Assembly (NCBI GenBank): GCA_024642365.1
Contig: JAHEBE010000003.1
Coordinates: 1-39,754, forward strand
Source of the DNA: Algoriphagus sp.
GTDB lineage: Bacteria > Bacteroidota > Bacteroidia > Cytophagales > Cyclobacteriaceae
DNA: 39,754 nucleotides
Reading direction: 5' to 3'
In this document: piece by piece, positions 8,067-18,286 of the stretch
Layout of the letters: each line of letters begins with the position of its first letter
How positions within the stretch are numbered: the first letter of the stretch is position 1
Position numbers and translations under genes: made by a program
Notes under the pieces: model-generated
What the model was told of the DNA's origin: nothing
What the model saw: the letters and a program-made list of their open reading frames with translations, nothing else
The model's database searches: none

Positions 8067-10673
8067 CTAGTTTTCAAACTTCTTTTTGATCTCATGCAGT
8101 TTTAACAATGCCTCAATCGGCGAAATCGAATTGATGTCAATTTTTTCGATCATTTCTTTGGCTTCCTTCATCTTAGGATCAAGCTCAAACATACTTAGCT
8201 GGTAGTTATTTTTAGGGACAGATTTCAAATTTTCTTTCCCCTTTTTTACCGATTTATCTTTTTCCAAATGAGCCATGATTTCCGCCGCTCGCAAAACAAT
8301 TGGGTTAGGCATGCCTGCCATTTGAGCGACATGGATTCCAAAGCTATGTTCACTTCCGCCGGCCTTAAGTTTACGCATGAAAATCACCTTGTCTCCCACT
8401 TCTTTTACCGAAACATTGAAATTTTTAATTTTTGGGAAATCCGCCGCAAGCTGGTTTAATTCATGGTAATGAGTGGCAAAAAGTGTTTTTGCTTTGAATG
8501 TGGGATGATTGTGTAAATATTCTACAATTGACCATGCTATTGAAACTCCATCGTAGGTAGAGGTCCCACGACCAATTTCATCCATAAGTACAAGGCTTCG
8601 GCCAGAAAGATTATTTAAAATACTTGCCGTTTCAGTCATTTCAACCATAAAGGTTGACTCACCTTTAGACAAATTATCCGAAGCTCCGACTCTGGTAAAA
8701 ACTTTATCTATGATGCCAATTCGGGCAAAAGAAGCTGGGACAAAAGAACCCATTTGAGCCATTAAAACGATTAACGCGGTCTGTCGAAGCAGGGCGGACT
8801 TTCCGGCCATATTTGGGCCTGTGATGATAATTATTTGCTGAGTGTCATTGTCCAAATAAATGTCATTTGGTACGTAATGCTCTCCTAGTGCTAATTGCTT
8901 TTCAATCACCGGGTGTCTTCCCTCTTTGATTTCAAGGGTTTCCGTTTCTGATAATTTTGGTCGAGAGTAATTGTTTGCTTTGGCAATAGTCGCAAAAGAA
9001 AGCAGGGCATCAAGGGTACCAAGAACTCTGGCATTTTGCTGAATTGGGATGACATATTGCGCTGTCTCCTCCACTAAAGCCTGAAAATATCGCTGCTCAA
9101 TCCCGACCATTTTTTCTTCAGCATTCAGAATCTTTTCTTCGTATTCTTTGAGCTCAGGAGTAATATACCGCTCCGCATTGACGAGCGTTTGCTTTCGAAT
9201 CCATTCTTCAGGCACTTTATCCTTGTGTGCATGGGTCACTTCTAAAAAGTATCCGAAAACTTTATTGAAGGCGATCTTTAAGGAAGAAATCCCTGTTTTT
9301 TCAATCTCCCTTTTCTGTATTCGTAATAAAAAATCTTTTCCAGAAGTAGCTAAACCACGATATTCATCTAATTCCTCATCCACCCCATCTTTGATTATTC
9401 CCCCTTGATGGGTGAGCATCGGAGCGTCTTCTTTAAGCTCTTTCTCTATTTTTTCCAGTAAAAACTCGCAAAGGTGTAGTTGGTCAGAAAGCTTTTTAAG
9501 GGTTGGATTTTGTTGGCTTTTGAGGAGATCCTTGATCGGCTTGGTGACCAACAATCCTTTTTTGATTTGGTTTACCTCGCGTGGATTAGCTCGGCCCACC
9601 ACCACCTTTGAGATCAAGCGCTCCAAATCTCCGATCAATTTCAGTGAGGCTAGTATTTCTTCAATTAAAGCTGGATTCTGAAAAAAGAAATCCACGACAT
9701 TTAATCTTTCCTCGATCTGGTTTTTCTCTTTTAAAGGCAAAACCAACCATTTTTTCATCATTCTTGAGCCCATCGGGGTAACCGTTCGATCAAGAATAGT
9801 AATCAATGGAACACCGCCTTCGTGCTGAGGAAAAACCAGTTCTAGATTACGAATCGTGAATTTATCCAGCCAGACATATTTCTCCTCTGCTATCCTGGAA
9901 ATCGAAGAAATATGCTGAATCTCTTTATGTTCGGTTTCCTCGAGGTAATACAAAATGGCACCTGCCGCAATAATTCCTGAATCCAAATCCTCAATCCCAA
10001 AACCCTTTAAATTGGCAGTACCAAAATGAGCTTTTAACTTTTCATAGGTGAAATCTTTCTGGAAAACCCAATCCTCACAATGAAAAGTGATGAATTCATC
10101 TTTGAGAATCTCAGCAGCTACTTTTTTGGCCGCTTTACTATAGATAATTTCTGAGGGGCCAAAGCTTTGAATCAACTTTTGCAGATAGGCCATTTTACCT
10201 TCTGCACACATAAACTCTCCTGTTGAAAGGTCCAAAAATGCAATCCCGTGTATTTCCTTTCCAAATTGGATTGACGCCAAATAGTTATTCTTTCGAGTAT
10301 CCAGCACTTGGTCGTTAAAGGATAAACCTGGAGTAACTAATTCGGTAACTCCTCTTTTGACAATCCCTTTCACTGATTTTGGATCTTCCAATTGATCACA
10401 GATCGCTACCCGATTTCCAGCACGAACTAATTTTGGCAAATAAGTATCTAGCGAATGGTGAGGAAAACCTGCAAGCTCAATATGGGAAGCAGATCCATTT
10501 GCTCGTTTGGTCAAGACAATGTCCAAAACTTTACTTGCTTTGATGGCATCTTCCCCGAAGGTCTCGTAAAAATCTCCCACACGAAAAAGCAGCAATGCTC
10601 CAGGATGTTTTGCCTTGATAGCATTGAATTGCTTCATTAGTGGAGTTTCTTTTCCGTCTTTTGATTTACTCAT
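8067..10673 (-). CDS. mutS: DNA mismatch repair protein MutS
   Basis: GDFYETFGEDA, TGPNMAGKSALLRQTALI, DEIGRGTSTYDGVSIAWSIVEYLH, TLFATHYHEL. Confidence 0.97.
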   Translation of the reverse strand: MSKSKDGKETPLMKQFNAIKAKHPGALLLFRVGDFYETFGEDAIKASKVLDIVLTKRANGSASHIELAGFPHHSLDTYLPKLVRAGNRVAICDQLEDPKSVKGIVKRGVTELVTPGLSFNDQVLDTRKNNYLASIQFGKEIHGIAFLDLSTGEFMCAEGKMAYLQKLIQSFGPSEIIYSKAAKKVAAEILKDEFITFHCEDWVFQKDFTYEKLKAHFGTANLKGFGIEDLDSGIIAAGAILYYLEETEHKEIQHISSISRIAEEKYVWLDKFTIRNLELVFPQHEGGVPLITILDRTVTPMGSRMMKKWLVLPLKEKNQIEERLNVVDFFFQNPALIEEILASLKLIGDLERLISKVVVGRANPREVNQIKKGLLVTKPIKDLLKSQQNPTLKKLSDQLHLCEFLLEKIEKELKEDAPMLTHQGGIIKDGVDEELDEYRGLATSGKDFLLRIQKREIEKTGISSLKIAFNKVFGYFLEVTHAHKDKVPEEWIRKQTLVNAERYITPELKEYEEKILNAEEKMVGIEQRYFQALVEETAQYVIPIQQNARVLGTLDALLSFATIAKANNYSRPKLSETETLEIKEGRHPVIEKQLALGEHYVPNDIYLDNDTQQIIIITGPNMAGKSALLRQTALIVLMAQMGSFVPASFARIGIIDKVFTRVGASDNLSKGESTFMVEMTETASILNNLSGRSLVLMDEIGRGTSTYDGVSIAWSIVEYLHNHPTFKAKTLFATHYHELNQLAADFPKIKNFNVSVKEVGDKVIFMRKLKAGGSEHSFGIHVAQMAGMPNPIVLRAAEIMAHLEKDKSVKKGKENLKSVPKNNYQLSMFELDPKMKEAKEMIEKIDINSISPIEALLKLHEIKKKFEN

Positions 10674-10758
10674 GGGGAGGGAATGGCTTTTATTTCTGGG
10701 TAAAATTCTGGTGATTCAGGGCTCAAATTAATGCAATCAAAAAGGAGAACAAAAAGGG

Positions 10759-11292
10759 ATGAAAAAATTAAGCATGGAAGAACTCGAAAGACTATCTGTC
10801 CAAGAGTATAAAGCAATTGAAAAATCCCCATTGGTATTGGTATTGGATAATGTAAGAAGCCTAAATAACGTAGGCTCAGCTTTCCGAACCGGAGACGCTT
10901 TCCGGGTCGAAAAAATTTTCCTATGTGGGATAACCGGAACTCCCCCACACCGGGATATTCAAAAAACAGCGCTCGGCGCTACAGAATCTGTCACTTGGGA
11001 ATATGTTAACCATACCACTCTGGCAGTCGAAAAACTTAAAGAAGAGGGCTATACTATTTGTGCTTTGGAACAAGTCGATCGCTCCATTATGTTGAATGAA
11101 TTTGAGGCAAAGGCAGATGGAAAATATGCACTAATCTTCGGAAATGAAGTCTTTGGAGTAGAAGATGAAGTACTTCAAACCTGTGATTATGTCCTTGAAA
11201 TACCTCAAATGGGGACTAAGCATTCTCTAAACATCTCTGTTACTTTAGGAATAGCCGTCTGGGATTTTATGGTAAAAATGAAACAGTTTTAA
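10759..11292 (+). CDS. TrmH/SpoU-family RNA methyltransferase
   Basis: LDNVRSLNNVGSAFRTGDAF, LIFGNEVFGVEDEVL, IPQMGTKHSLNISVTLGIAVWDF (SPOUT motifs). Confidence 0.92.
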   Translation: MKKLSMEELERLSVQEYKAIEKSPLVLVLDNVRSLNNVGSAFRTGDAFRVEKIFLCGITGTPPHRDIQKTALGATESVTWEYVNHTTLAVEKLKEEGYTICALEQVDRSIMLNEFEAKADGKYALIFGNEVFGVEDEVLQTCDYVLEIPQMGTKHSLNISVTLGIAVWDFMVKMKQF

Positions 11293-11702
11293 TTTTTTGA
11301 AAACCTGTACCGAATTCCAAAAGATCCTCTAAATAATGCACTATCATTAAATCCGATTATTGGCGCAGCTTCCATGTGAAAGCCAAAATCTTTTTGGTCG
11401 AAAGGATAAATATTCAAACCGACAGGAATCACAACTCCAGCAAAACTGCCTATTCTAGCTCCTAATCCTGCATAAAATTCAAAACTATTTTCTTTTTTGA
11501 GGATATAATTCCCTGCTAGTTCTAAAGATAAATCTTCAAAATATTGGTCTGTTCCCACTCGGAACTCTGGGATAAACCGCTCCCCAAATTGATAATTCAC
11601 GCCAAGGAAGGGAAGGTTACTTTGATGAAATGAAACGGTCGTTTGAGAAAAAACAGAAATTGAAAAGAATAGAAAATAAGCTAAAAAGAGTGTTTTTTTC
11701 AT
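11289..11702 (-). CDS. Putative small outer-membrane beta-barrel-like protein
   Basis: Signal peptide MKKTLFLAYFLFFSISVFSQ, alternating aromatic strands, terminal IRYRFSKN. Confidence 0.65.
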   Translation of the reverse strand: MKKTLFLAYFLFFSISVFSQTTVSFHQSNLPFLGVNYQFGERFIPEFRVGTDQYFEDLSLELAGNYILKKENSFEFYAGLGARIGSFAGVVIPVGLNIYPFDQKDFGFHMEAAPIIGFNDSALFRGSFGIRYRFSKN

Positions 11703-11729
11703 TTGTGTTAAATCAAGTTGTATAAAAGA

Positions 11730-12188
11730 TTAAAGTCCGAGGTCACTTAACTTAACATGTGTTTTTATCATATTACTAGAAGCTTTTGAGACTATTTTCC
11801 CAGACTCTTTAGCAATTACGGCCTCCCAATGGTTAAGGTTAGCCCCGGATCGAACTATCCTTGCTTCGACAATCACTTTTTCATCGAGTTTTGCAGCAGC
11901 CAAAAAATCAACATTTAAGTTAATCGAGCTCATCAAAAACTCAGATCCCAAAGTAAAATTAGCCATACCAATCACATCATCTAGCATCAAAGAAGAGATC
12001 CCCCCGTGAAGGATATTCCCGGGATTACAAAACTCTTTTCTAATCAAAAATTCAACTTTTGCATAGCCAAAATCTATGTCTAGTAGGGTGCCGGCAAGCC
12101 AGTTTCCTGCCGGTGAGGGTGTATTAGTTAGTTTTTGCCCCACAAAGGATTTAAAAAAGGCCAATCTAGGATTTATCTTATCTGTCAT
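11730..12188 (-). CDS. PaaI-like hotdog-fold thioesterase
   Basis: GNILHGGISSLMLDDVIGMANFT, LNVDFLAAAKLDEKVIVEARIV. Confidence 0.85.
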   Translation of the reverse strand: MTDKINPRLAFFKSFVGQKLTNTPSPAGNWLAGTLLDIDFGYAKVEFLIRKEFCNPGNILHGGISSLMLDDVIGMANFTLGSEFLMSSINLNVDFLAAAKLDEKVIVEARIVRSGANLNHWEAVIAKESGKIVSKASSNMIKTHVKLSDLGL

Positions 12189-12197
12189 AAATTTTTG

Positions 12198-12782
12198 TTA
12201 TTGAGTCAATTCATTAAAATCTTCAAGTAGAGTCTTCCAAGCTTCGAGTTCATTAGGAGTATGCCAAATCTGGCTCCATCCTTTGCTTGATTTCATTTCA
12301 ATTTTATCTCCTGCTTGAATGGCGAGGTCCAAGATTTTAACATACCGAAGATGGTCCGACTTATTGCCATTTTCGAAACTGTGACTTATCTCTTTTCCCT
12401 CGGTGCTGATCCTAAGTATAAGTGGCCAATCGGAATTTACCGGCTCTAAATAAATATAAGATTCGTCTTTGGAAGGATTAATAATCAAATTAATATTCAA
12501 ACAGGGGTTATTCTGAGGGCATTCGATTCCTTTTATTCGGTAAATCTCCATACCCGCATCCTTTCGGAGTTCTCTATTGTAATGTATTGCACGGACATTT
12601 TTGAAATAAAGCCGTGCCGAACTAAGCATCCGAAAATCCTCGTCTTGGCCGGAGTTATTGGCTCTTTGATCATTAAAAAACGAAAAGAAGATTACCAGTA
12701 AAATAGAAACCAGCCCGAAAATTTTGATGATTTTAAGTAATTCAGGCGTAAAAACCGGGTCCGGTTTTATCGGTTTAACCAT
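12198..12782 (-). CDS. Hypothetical protein with one N-terminal TM helix
   Basis: Overlaps the downstream end of the decarboxylase ORF by 8 bp; no recognised domain. Confidence 0.6.
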   Translation of the reverse strand: MVKPIKPDPVFTPELLKIIKIFGLVSILLVIFFSFFNDQRANNSGQDEDFRMLSSARLYFKNVRAIHYNRELRKDAGMEIYRIKGIECPQNNPCLNINLIINPSKDESYIYLEPVNSDWPLILRISTEGKEISHSFENGNKSDHLRYVKILDLAIQAGDKIEMKSSKGWSQIWHTPNELEAWKTLLEDFNELTQ

Positions 12783-14214
12783 TTGTGCTGATTGATTCTT
12801 TTTTGATTTCTTCGAGTTTGCTCATCAGTAAACTCCAGGCATTTTCAATATGTTTTTCACTGACATCAGTTTGCCCAATCACCCACCGGATTACAAATTT
12901 CCCATCTAATTTTGTATGAGAGAAAAATGCTTTTCCTGTTGCGTTTACCTGATTCATCCAGCTTTCATTGTGTCGGTTTTCATCTGCTAGCTGAAGATTT
13001 GTGGAATGAAACCTGAAACAAATCGTATTGAAATTAACAGGCGCAAGTATTTCAAGATCTGGATTAGACAAAATGAGTTTCTCTGCTGTTTTAGCTAAAC
13101 TCATGTGATTTCTTAGCTTTTCCCGAATTCCTTCCAGGCCATAGCTCCGAATCACAAACCACAATTTTAATGCTCTAAAGCGCCTTCCCAAAGGAATACC
13201 CCAGTCCCGATAGTTATTTACCTCTTCATCCAAATCGGTTTTGAGGTATTCAGGAGTCATGGAAAATGTATTGACCAAATACCTTGGTTCCTTCAAGTAC
13301 ATGATGGTACAGTCAAAATTGGTAAACATCCACTTATGTGGATTAAACACATAGCTGTCTGCTAATTCGTGACCTTGAATCAATCCTTGATATTCCGGCA
13401 ATAAAAGCGCTGTGCCCGCAAAAGCGGCATCAATGTGATGCCAAATACCAAATTCATGACAAATTGCGGAGATCTCTTTAATTGGATCCACCGCAGTAGA
13501 ACTTGTCGTTCCTAAAGCCGACACCACACAAAGTGGTTTAAACCCTTTGGCAATGTCCTCTTTGATTGCCAAAGAGAGTTCCTCCGGAATCATTGCAAAG
13601 TTATGATCTACCGGAATTCTCACGAGATTTGAAACTCCTATTCCAGCAATTTTCAAACCCTTGTCAATAGACGAGTGAACGTGTGCTGAGGAATAAACAC
13701 GAAAAACTTCTTTTCCAGAATATCCATTTTCATTTACCTGAAAGTTTGTTACCCTTTCTCGTGCGGTCAATATTGCACTTAAAGTAGCCGTACTAGCTGT
13801 ATCGTGTATGCAGCCTTTCCAACTAGAATCAATCCCTTTTGCATCTCTAAGCCAATCACAAACCCGCTCCTCTAGTTCGGTTGCAGCAGGGGAGGTAATC
13901 CAAGACATGCACTGCGCTCCTAAGGTTGACATGAGCATTTCTGCTAGAATAGAAGGTTCAGAATTGTTGGCTGGGAAATAGGCAAAAAATGATGGGTGCT
14001 GCCAATGGGTCATACCAGGGACGATTATTTCCTTAAAGTCCTCCATAATTTGATCGAAGGACTCTGGTTTTTCTGGTGGGCTTAGTGGAAGTTGATCCAG
14101 GATTTCTCGAGGGGCTATTCCGGGTGTTACACGATAGTTCTCTTTTTGCTCCAAGTAATCCGCCATCCAATCCACAAGCTCGTGAGCCCTTTTCCTAAAT
14201 TCTGATTTTTCCAT
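12775..14214 (-). CDS. PLP-dependent group II decarboxylase (aromatic-L-amino-acid decarboxylase-like)
   Basis: MTHWQHPSFFAYFPANNSEPSILAEML, HIDAAFAGTALLLPEY, DSYVFNPHKWMFTNFDC (PLP lysine). Confidence 0.92.
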   Translation of the reverse strand: MEKSEFRKRAHELVDWMADYLEQKENYRVTPGIAPREILDQLPLSPPEKPESFDQIMEDFKEIIVPGMTHWQHPSFFAYFPANNSEPSILAEMLMSTLGAQCMSWITSPAATELEERVCDWLRDAKGIDSSWKGCIHDTASTATLSAILTARERVTNFQVNENGYSGKEVFRVYSSAHVHSSIDKGLKIAGIGVSNLVRIPVDHNFAMIPEELSLAIKEDIAKGFKPLCVVSALGTTSSTAVDPIKEISAICHEFGIWHHIDAAFAGTALLLPEYQGLIQGHELADSYVFNPHKWMFTNFDCTIMYLKEPRYLVNTFSMTPEYLKTDLDEEVNNYRDWGIPLGRRFRALKLWFVIRSYGLEGIREKLRNHMSLAKTAEKLILSNPDLEILAPVNFNTICFRFHSTNLQLADENRHNESWMNQVNATGKAFFSHTKLDGKFVIRWVIGQTDVSEKHIENAWSLLMSKLEEIKKESISTNG

Positions 14215-14220
14215 TTTTAT

Positions 14221-14979
14221 TTATCGAACGTAAGATGCAGCATTGATATCAATTGTGGCTCCTGTGGCATGATCCGCAAGACCTGAACAAAGCAAGGTTA
14301 CCATAGGCGCAATATCCTCAGGCTCCGTCAGTGAGGACAATGCGATGTCATTCAACGCGAAATCTTCCCCATATTCTGAAAGGATTTCATTTGCCATATC
14401 TGTGCGGGTAAAGCCTGGGGCTATTAGGAACGCTTTTATTCCCTGCTTTCCATAGTGTCTGGCAATAGTTCGAGTAATGCTTACAATCGCGCCTTTTGAT
14501 GCTGCATACGCGATATAATCCGTAGTGTCTCCTCTGAAAGCTGCTCTCGAGGAAATATTGATGATTCTTCCGTTTTTCTGGTGTTTAGCCTGATCTACAA
14601 ATTCCTTACATAGAATCGCCAATGCTGTAGTGTTAACTGCAAGCGTTTCATCCCAAATATTCACCCATTCTTTCGTTGGTAAATTATCTGAAGCAGATTT
14701 GGCAATGCCTGCATTATTTACAATAGAGGAAATGGGGCCATATTTTTCTACTAACCGAGGAATATAGCCTATAACTTCATCTGAATTGGACAGGTCACAG
14801 GGTTCTAGGAATCCAGGAGTTGCAAATTCTTTTAGAAGTAAAGATGCCTCTTCTAAATTTTTGTTGAAATGAATGATAACGGTCGCACCTGATTCCGAAA
14901 GCTGTTTAGCGATTGCTCTTCCAATGCCGCGTGAGGCCCCGGTAACAAGAATTGTATGGTCTTTTAAAGAAATGTTCAT
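14221..14979 (-). CDS. Short-chain dehydrogenase/reductase (FabG-like)
   Basis: ILVTGASRGIGRAIAKQL, NNAGIA, YAASKGAIVSITRTIARHYGKQGI. Confidence 0.9.
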   Translation of the reverse strand: MNISLKDHTILVTGASRGIGRAIAKQLSESGATVIIHFNKNLEEASLLLKEFATPGFLEPCDLSNSDEVIGYIPRLVEKYGPISSIVNNAGIAKSASDNLPTKEWVNIWDETLAVNTTALAILCKEFVDQAKHQKNGRIINISSRAAFRGDTTDYIAYAASKGAIVSITRTIARHYGKQGIKAFLIAPGFTRTDMANEILSEYGEDFALNDIALSSLTEPEDIAPMVTLLCSGLADHATGATIDINAASYVR

Positions 14980-15053
14980 CAGAATTCGTGATTTTAAAAA
15001 GACAATTTAAATCGTCCGCTTTTCTCTTTTATGCTCTGTTAAATGTACCATTT

Positions 15054-15590
15054 CTAAATTTTAACCTGTTGTAAACCTGGTAATTGGACATGGCCTAAAT
15101 GATGCATCCCATGCCATGCATACATTAACGCCACTTCTCCCAGTGTTTGCGAGCGTTTCTTTTCTGGATGATAAAAGGTTTTTTCAAAATCATCCGCCCT
15201 CATTGAATTCAGAAGCACTCCCCACTTGTAATGAACTGCCTCAATGATTGCTAATGAAGAATCAATTTCCAGCTTTGAGTCAGGTAGATCCGCCCAAGCC
15301 GCTTCATCATAACCCTTCACTGTCGGATTATCCTCTGTTAGCGCCAATTTATATCGGATAAACGCATTCATGTGACTATCTGAAATATGGTGAATCACCT
15401 GTTTGATCGTCCATCCACCTGGTCTATAGGGTGTAGCTAAATATTTTTCGTCTTTATCCGCAAGTGCAGACTTTAGATATTTTGGAAATTGGATCAAGTA
15501 ATCCACCGCCTCTTTGATTTGGTTTGAATCGATGGAATTAGGCACAACAAATCTTCCAACTGGGTATTTTAAATGTTCGATGTCTATCAT
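15054..15590 (-). CDS. DinB/YfiT-family putative metal-dependent hydrolase or thiol transferase
   Basis: TPYRPGGWTIKQVIHHISDSHMNAFIRYKLALTEDNPTVKGYDEAAWADLPDS; WHGMHHLGHVQLPG. Confidence 0.88.
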   Translation of the reverse strand: MIDIEHLKYPVGRFVVPNSIDSNQIKEAVDYLIQFPKYLKSALADKDEKYLATPYRPGGWTIKQVIHHISDSHMNAFIRYKLALTEDNPTVKGYDEAAWADLPDSKLEIDSSLAIIEAVHYKWGVLLNSMRADDFEKTFYHPEKKRSQTLGEVALMYAWHGMHHLGHVQLPGLQQVKI

Positions 15591-15594
15591 AGTA

Positions 15595-16290
15595 TTATTT
15601 GCCTCCGGCTGCTAATGTTACCAAATCTACTGTTTTTGCCTTATTTGCCAATAATACATTCGCACAAGCACACATAGTTGCTCCTGTAGTCAGCACATCA
15701 TCCACGAGCATAATTCGATGATTTTCAATTGTCAAAGCTGGACAAAGCTGGAAAACATCATCAACATTAGACATTCGTTCAAGCCGACTTTTCTTCGTTT
15801 GAGTCTCTGTAAACTTTTTTCTTTCCAAGGCATTTTGAAGTGGGATATTCAATGCCTCACTGATTCCAAGCCCAAATTGTTCACTTTGGTTATAGCCTCT
15901 TCGTTTTAATTTAAGTGGGTGCAATGGAACAGGTACAATTAAAGTCCATTCCCCTGAATAATTACTTTCCAATAATAACCTTCCATATTTCAAGCCCAAC
16001 TCTCTTGCTAATTGAGGATTGTTTTTATATTTCAATTTGTGAAGGATTCTTTGACTGTTCCCTTCTTTCGTAAATTTCAAATAGGCCATCGCCTTTCCGA
16101 CATCACTAAGTCCTCTGATTTTATCGGTTAGGTCATTATCATTTGACCTTAAGTGATAACTGGTTACTGGCAATGTTCCAGCACAAATCGAACAAAGGCA
16201 TTTTTCATAATCAAAAAGCGTCCTTCCACATAAATCGCAGTTTCGTGGAAAAATTAAATCCAAAAAATCTTTAACAAAAAATAAACGCAT
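15595..16290 (-). CDS. ComF family protein (phosphoribosyltransferase-like)
   Basis: CDLCGRTLFDYEKCLCSIC Zn-finger, VPVPLHPLKLKRRGYNQSEQ, IMLVDDVLTTGATMCACANVL. Confidence 0.92.
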   Translation of the reverse strand: MRLFFVKDFLDLIFPRNCDLCGRTLFDYEKCLCSICAGTLPVTSYHLRSNDNDLTDKIRGLSDVGKAMAYLKFTKEGNSQRILHKLKYKNNPQLARELGLKYGRLLLESNYSGEWTLIVPVPLHPLKLKRRGYNQSEQFGLGISEALNIPLQNALERKKFTETQTKKSRLERMSNVDDVFQLCPALTIENHRIMLVDDVLTTGATMCACANVLLANKAKTVDLVTLAAGGK

Positions 16291-16371
16291 CGCTAAAAAG
16301 TCTTGTTGTAGTCTCCTAAGGATATATTCGTGGTATATTTGTAGTCCTAAGTTTCCTAAACTGTTAATTTA

Positions 16372-16716
16372 ATGAATCTTATAGAAGAATTCAACGCGTA
16401 TCGCAGCAAAATGAACGATAGTATCATGGCTGCAGATAATAAAGTACTAAAGCGTTTTTTCAATTTAGATACCAACGCATATGCTGAAGGGGAGATAGAT
16501 GTAAAAACCAAAGAAATGATTGGTTTGGCCTGCTCCATGGTTTTAAGATGCGATGATTGCATCAAATACCATTTGGGAAAGTGTTATGAAGCTAAACTAA
16601 CAAAGTCTGAAATTTTCGAAGTTTTTTCTATCGCTACCCTCATTGGAGGGTCTATTGTAATCCCTCATTTAAGAAGGGCTACAGAATATTGGGAAGAATT
16701 GGAAAAAGATAGCTGA
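16372..16716 (+). CDS. Carboxymuconolactone decarboxylase / AhpD-like protein
   Basis: LDVKTKEMIGLACSMVLRCDDCIKYHLGKCYEAKLTKSEIFE (CxxC-x3-H). Confidence 0.87.
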   Translation: MNLIEEFNAYRSKMNDSIMAADNKVLKRFFNLDTNAYAEGEIDVKTKEMIGLACSMVLRCDDCIKYHLGKCYEAKLTKSEIFEVFSIATLIGGSIVIPHLRRATEYWEELEKDS

Positions 16717-16717
16717 A

Positions 16718-17077
16718 ATGAAAAGAGATCTTGAACTGGAAAAACGTTGGTCCAAATTACTAGATGGGCTAAAAGAAACGATTGGAAAAAAACCTGCCGA
16801 CTTAAATGGCGTTCTTTTTCTTATTGGGGTTCAAGAACTTGGCCAGGGAACAAAAATATTCAGCAAAGAACAAAAGCAGGATTTAATGCACATCGCAATT
16901 TGTAAAGTGCTAAGTTTTGCTGGGTTTTATGAATTAGATTTTGTGGACCAAGATGGATGGCCACATTGGCTATTAATAAAAGAACTCCCAAATTTTGACA
17001 TACTTGAACAAGAAAAACTTCTCAAAATTCAAGTTTTAGAATACTTTGAAAAAGAATATCAAATCGAAATCAATTAG
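16718..17077 (+). CDS. Conserved-looking hypothetical protein, 119 aa
   Basis: Tightly packed between CMD-like and exonuclease genes. Confidence 0.6.
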   Translation: MKRDLELEKRWSKLLDGLKETIGKKPADLNGVLFLIGVQELGQGTKIFSKEQKQDLMHIAICKVLSFAGFYELDFVDQDGWPHWLLIKELPNFDILEQEKLLKIQVLEYFEKEYQIEIN

Positions 17078-17080
17078 CCA

Positions 17081-17842
17081 GTGAAAATTACATCATATAA
17101 TGTCAATGGAATCCGGGCGGCAATGAATAAAGGCTTCGTGGATTGGCTGGTAAAAGAAAAACCAGATGTAATTGGTTTACAGGAGGTTAAAGCTGAATTA
17201 AGCCAAATAAACCCAAGTGTTTTTGAGGATTTAGGTTATGAAATTTTCTGGTATCCAGCAGTAAAGAAAGGCTATAGTGGAGTAGCTATTTTGACCAAAA
17301 TAAAACCCAAATCAGTAAAATATGGAATGGGTTTGTCAAAATATGATGATGAAGGGAGGATACTTCAGGTAGATTTTGAAGACTTCAGTTTTATTTCATC
17401 TTATTTCCCATCTGGAACAACCGGTGACATTAGACAAGGTTTTAAGTATGAGTTTTTAGATGACATCTATGGTTATATGCAGGATTTAAGAAAAACTCAT
17501 CCAAAACTCATTCTAAGTGGTGATTATAACATTTGCCACAAACCAATCGACATACACAACCCCATTTCCAACAAAAACAGTTCTGGTTTTTTACCAGAAG
17601 AAAGAGCTTGGATGGATAAATTTACCACATCAGGATTCGTAGATAGTTTTAGGAAGTTTAATTCCGATCCTCACAACTACACTTGGTGGAGTTATAGAGC
17701 CGGTTCTAGAGCAAAAAATCTTGGATGGCGCATCGACTATCATATGGTTACGGAAGAAATGCAGGATAAATTGAAAAGCTCATTAATTTTACCAGATGCA
17801 ATGCACTCGGATCATTGCCCAATTACTATAGAAGTATCCTAA
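17081..17842 (+). CDS. xth: Exodeoxyribonuclease III (GTG start)
   Basis: ITSYNVNGIRAAMNKGFVDWLVKEKPDVIGLQEVKA, GWRIDYHMVTEEM, MHSDHCPITIE. Confidence 0.94.
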   Translation: MKITSYNVNGIRAAMNKGFVDWLVKEKPDVIGLQEVKAELSQINPSVFEDLGYEIFWYPAVKKGYSGVAILTKIKPKSVKYGMGLSKYDDEGRILQVDFEDFSFISSYFPSGTTGDIRQGFKYEFLDDIYGYMQDLRKTHPKLILSGDYNICHKPIDIHNPISNKNSSGFLPEERAWMDKFTTSGFVDSFRKFNSDPHNYTWWSYRAGSRAKNLGWRIDYHMVTEEMQDKLKSSLILPDAMHSDHCPITIEVS

Positions 17843-17882
17843 GAATTATAAAACAAGATCTTGATCTCTGAACATATTTATA

Positions 17883-18284
17883 ATGAAAACCATAAAAATT
17901 TCAATTCCTTCTCTAATTGAGAACATAAAAATAATTGAAAGCTTCATAGACAATGCTAAAGAAAGCTTTGAAATAAATGATGACATCTATGGTAACATTA
18001 TGATTTCAGTAACGGAATGCATCAGCAATGCGATTATCCATGGAAACCAAAATAACAAAGAAAAACTTGTTCACTTGGAGTTAGTCATGGAAAATGACAC
18101 GTTAAGATTCACGATTGAAGATGAAGGAAAAGGATTTGATTTGTCAGAATTAAAAGACCCAACAGCTCCAGAAAATATAGAAAAAACAGGAGGTAGAGGT
18201 ATATTTTTAATCAAACACCTAAGTGATGAAGTAAAATTTGAAGAAAATGGTAAAAAGACCATTTTATCATTTTACATGAATTAA
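17883..18284 (+). CDS. RsbW-like anti-sigma / GHKL ATP-binding protein
   Basis: VTECISNAIIHGN (N box), IEDEGKGFDLSELKDP, GGRGIFLIKHLSDEV. Confidence 0.87.
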   Translation: MKTIKISIPSLIENIKIIESFIDNAKESFEINDDIYGNIMISVTECISNAIIHGNQNNKEKLVHLELVMENDTLRFTIEDEGKGFDLSELKDPTAPENIEKTGGRGIFLIKHLSDEVKFEENGKKTILSFYMN

Positions 18285-18286
18285 TT

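Noticed and set aside
10670-10948. 92-aa minus ORF upstream of mutS
   Set aside because: Antisense to the conserved TrmH-type methyltransferase N-terminus.
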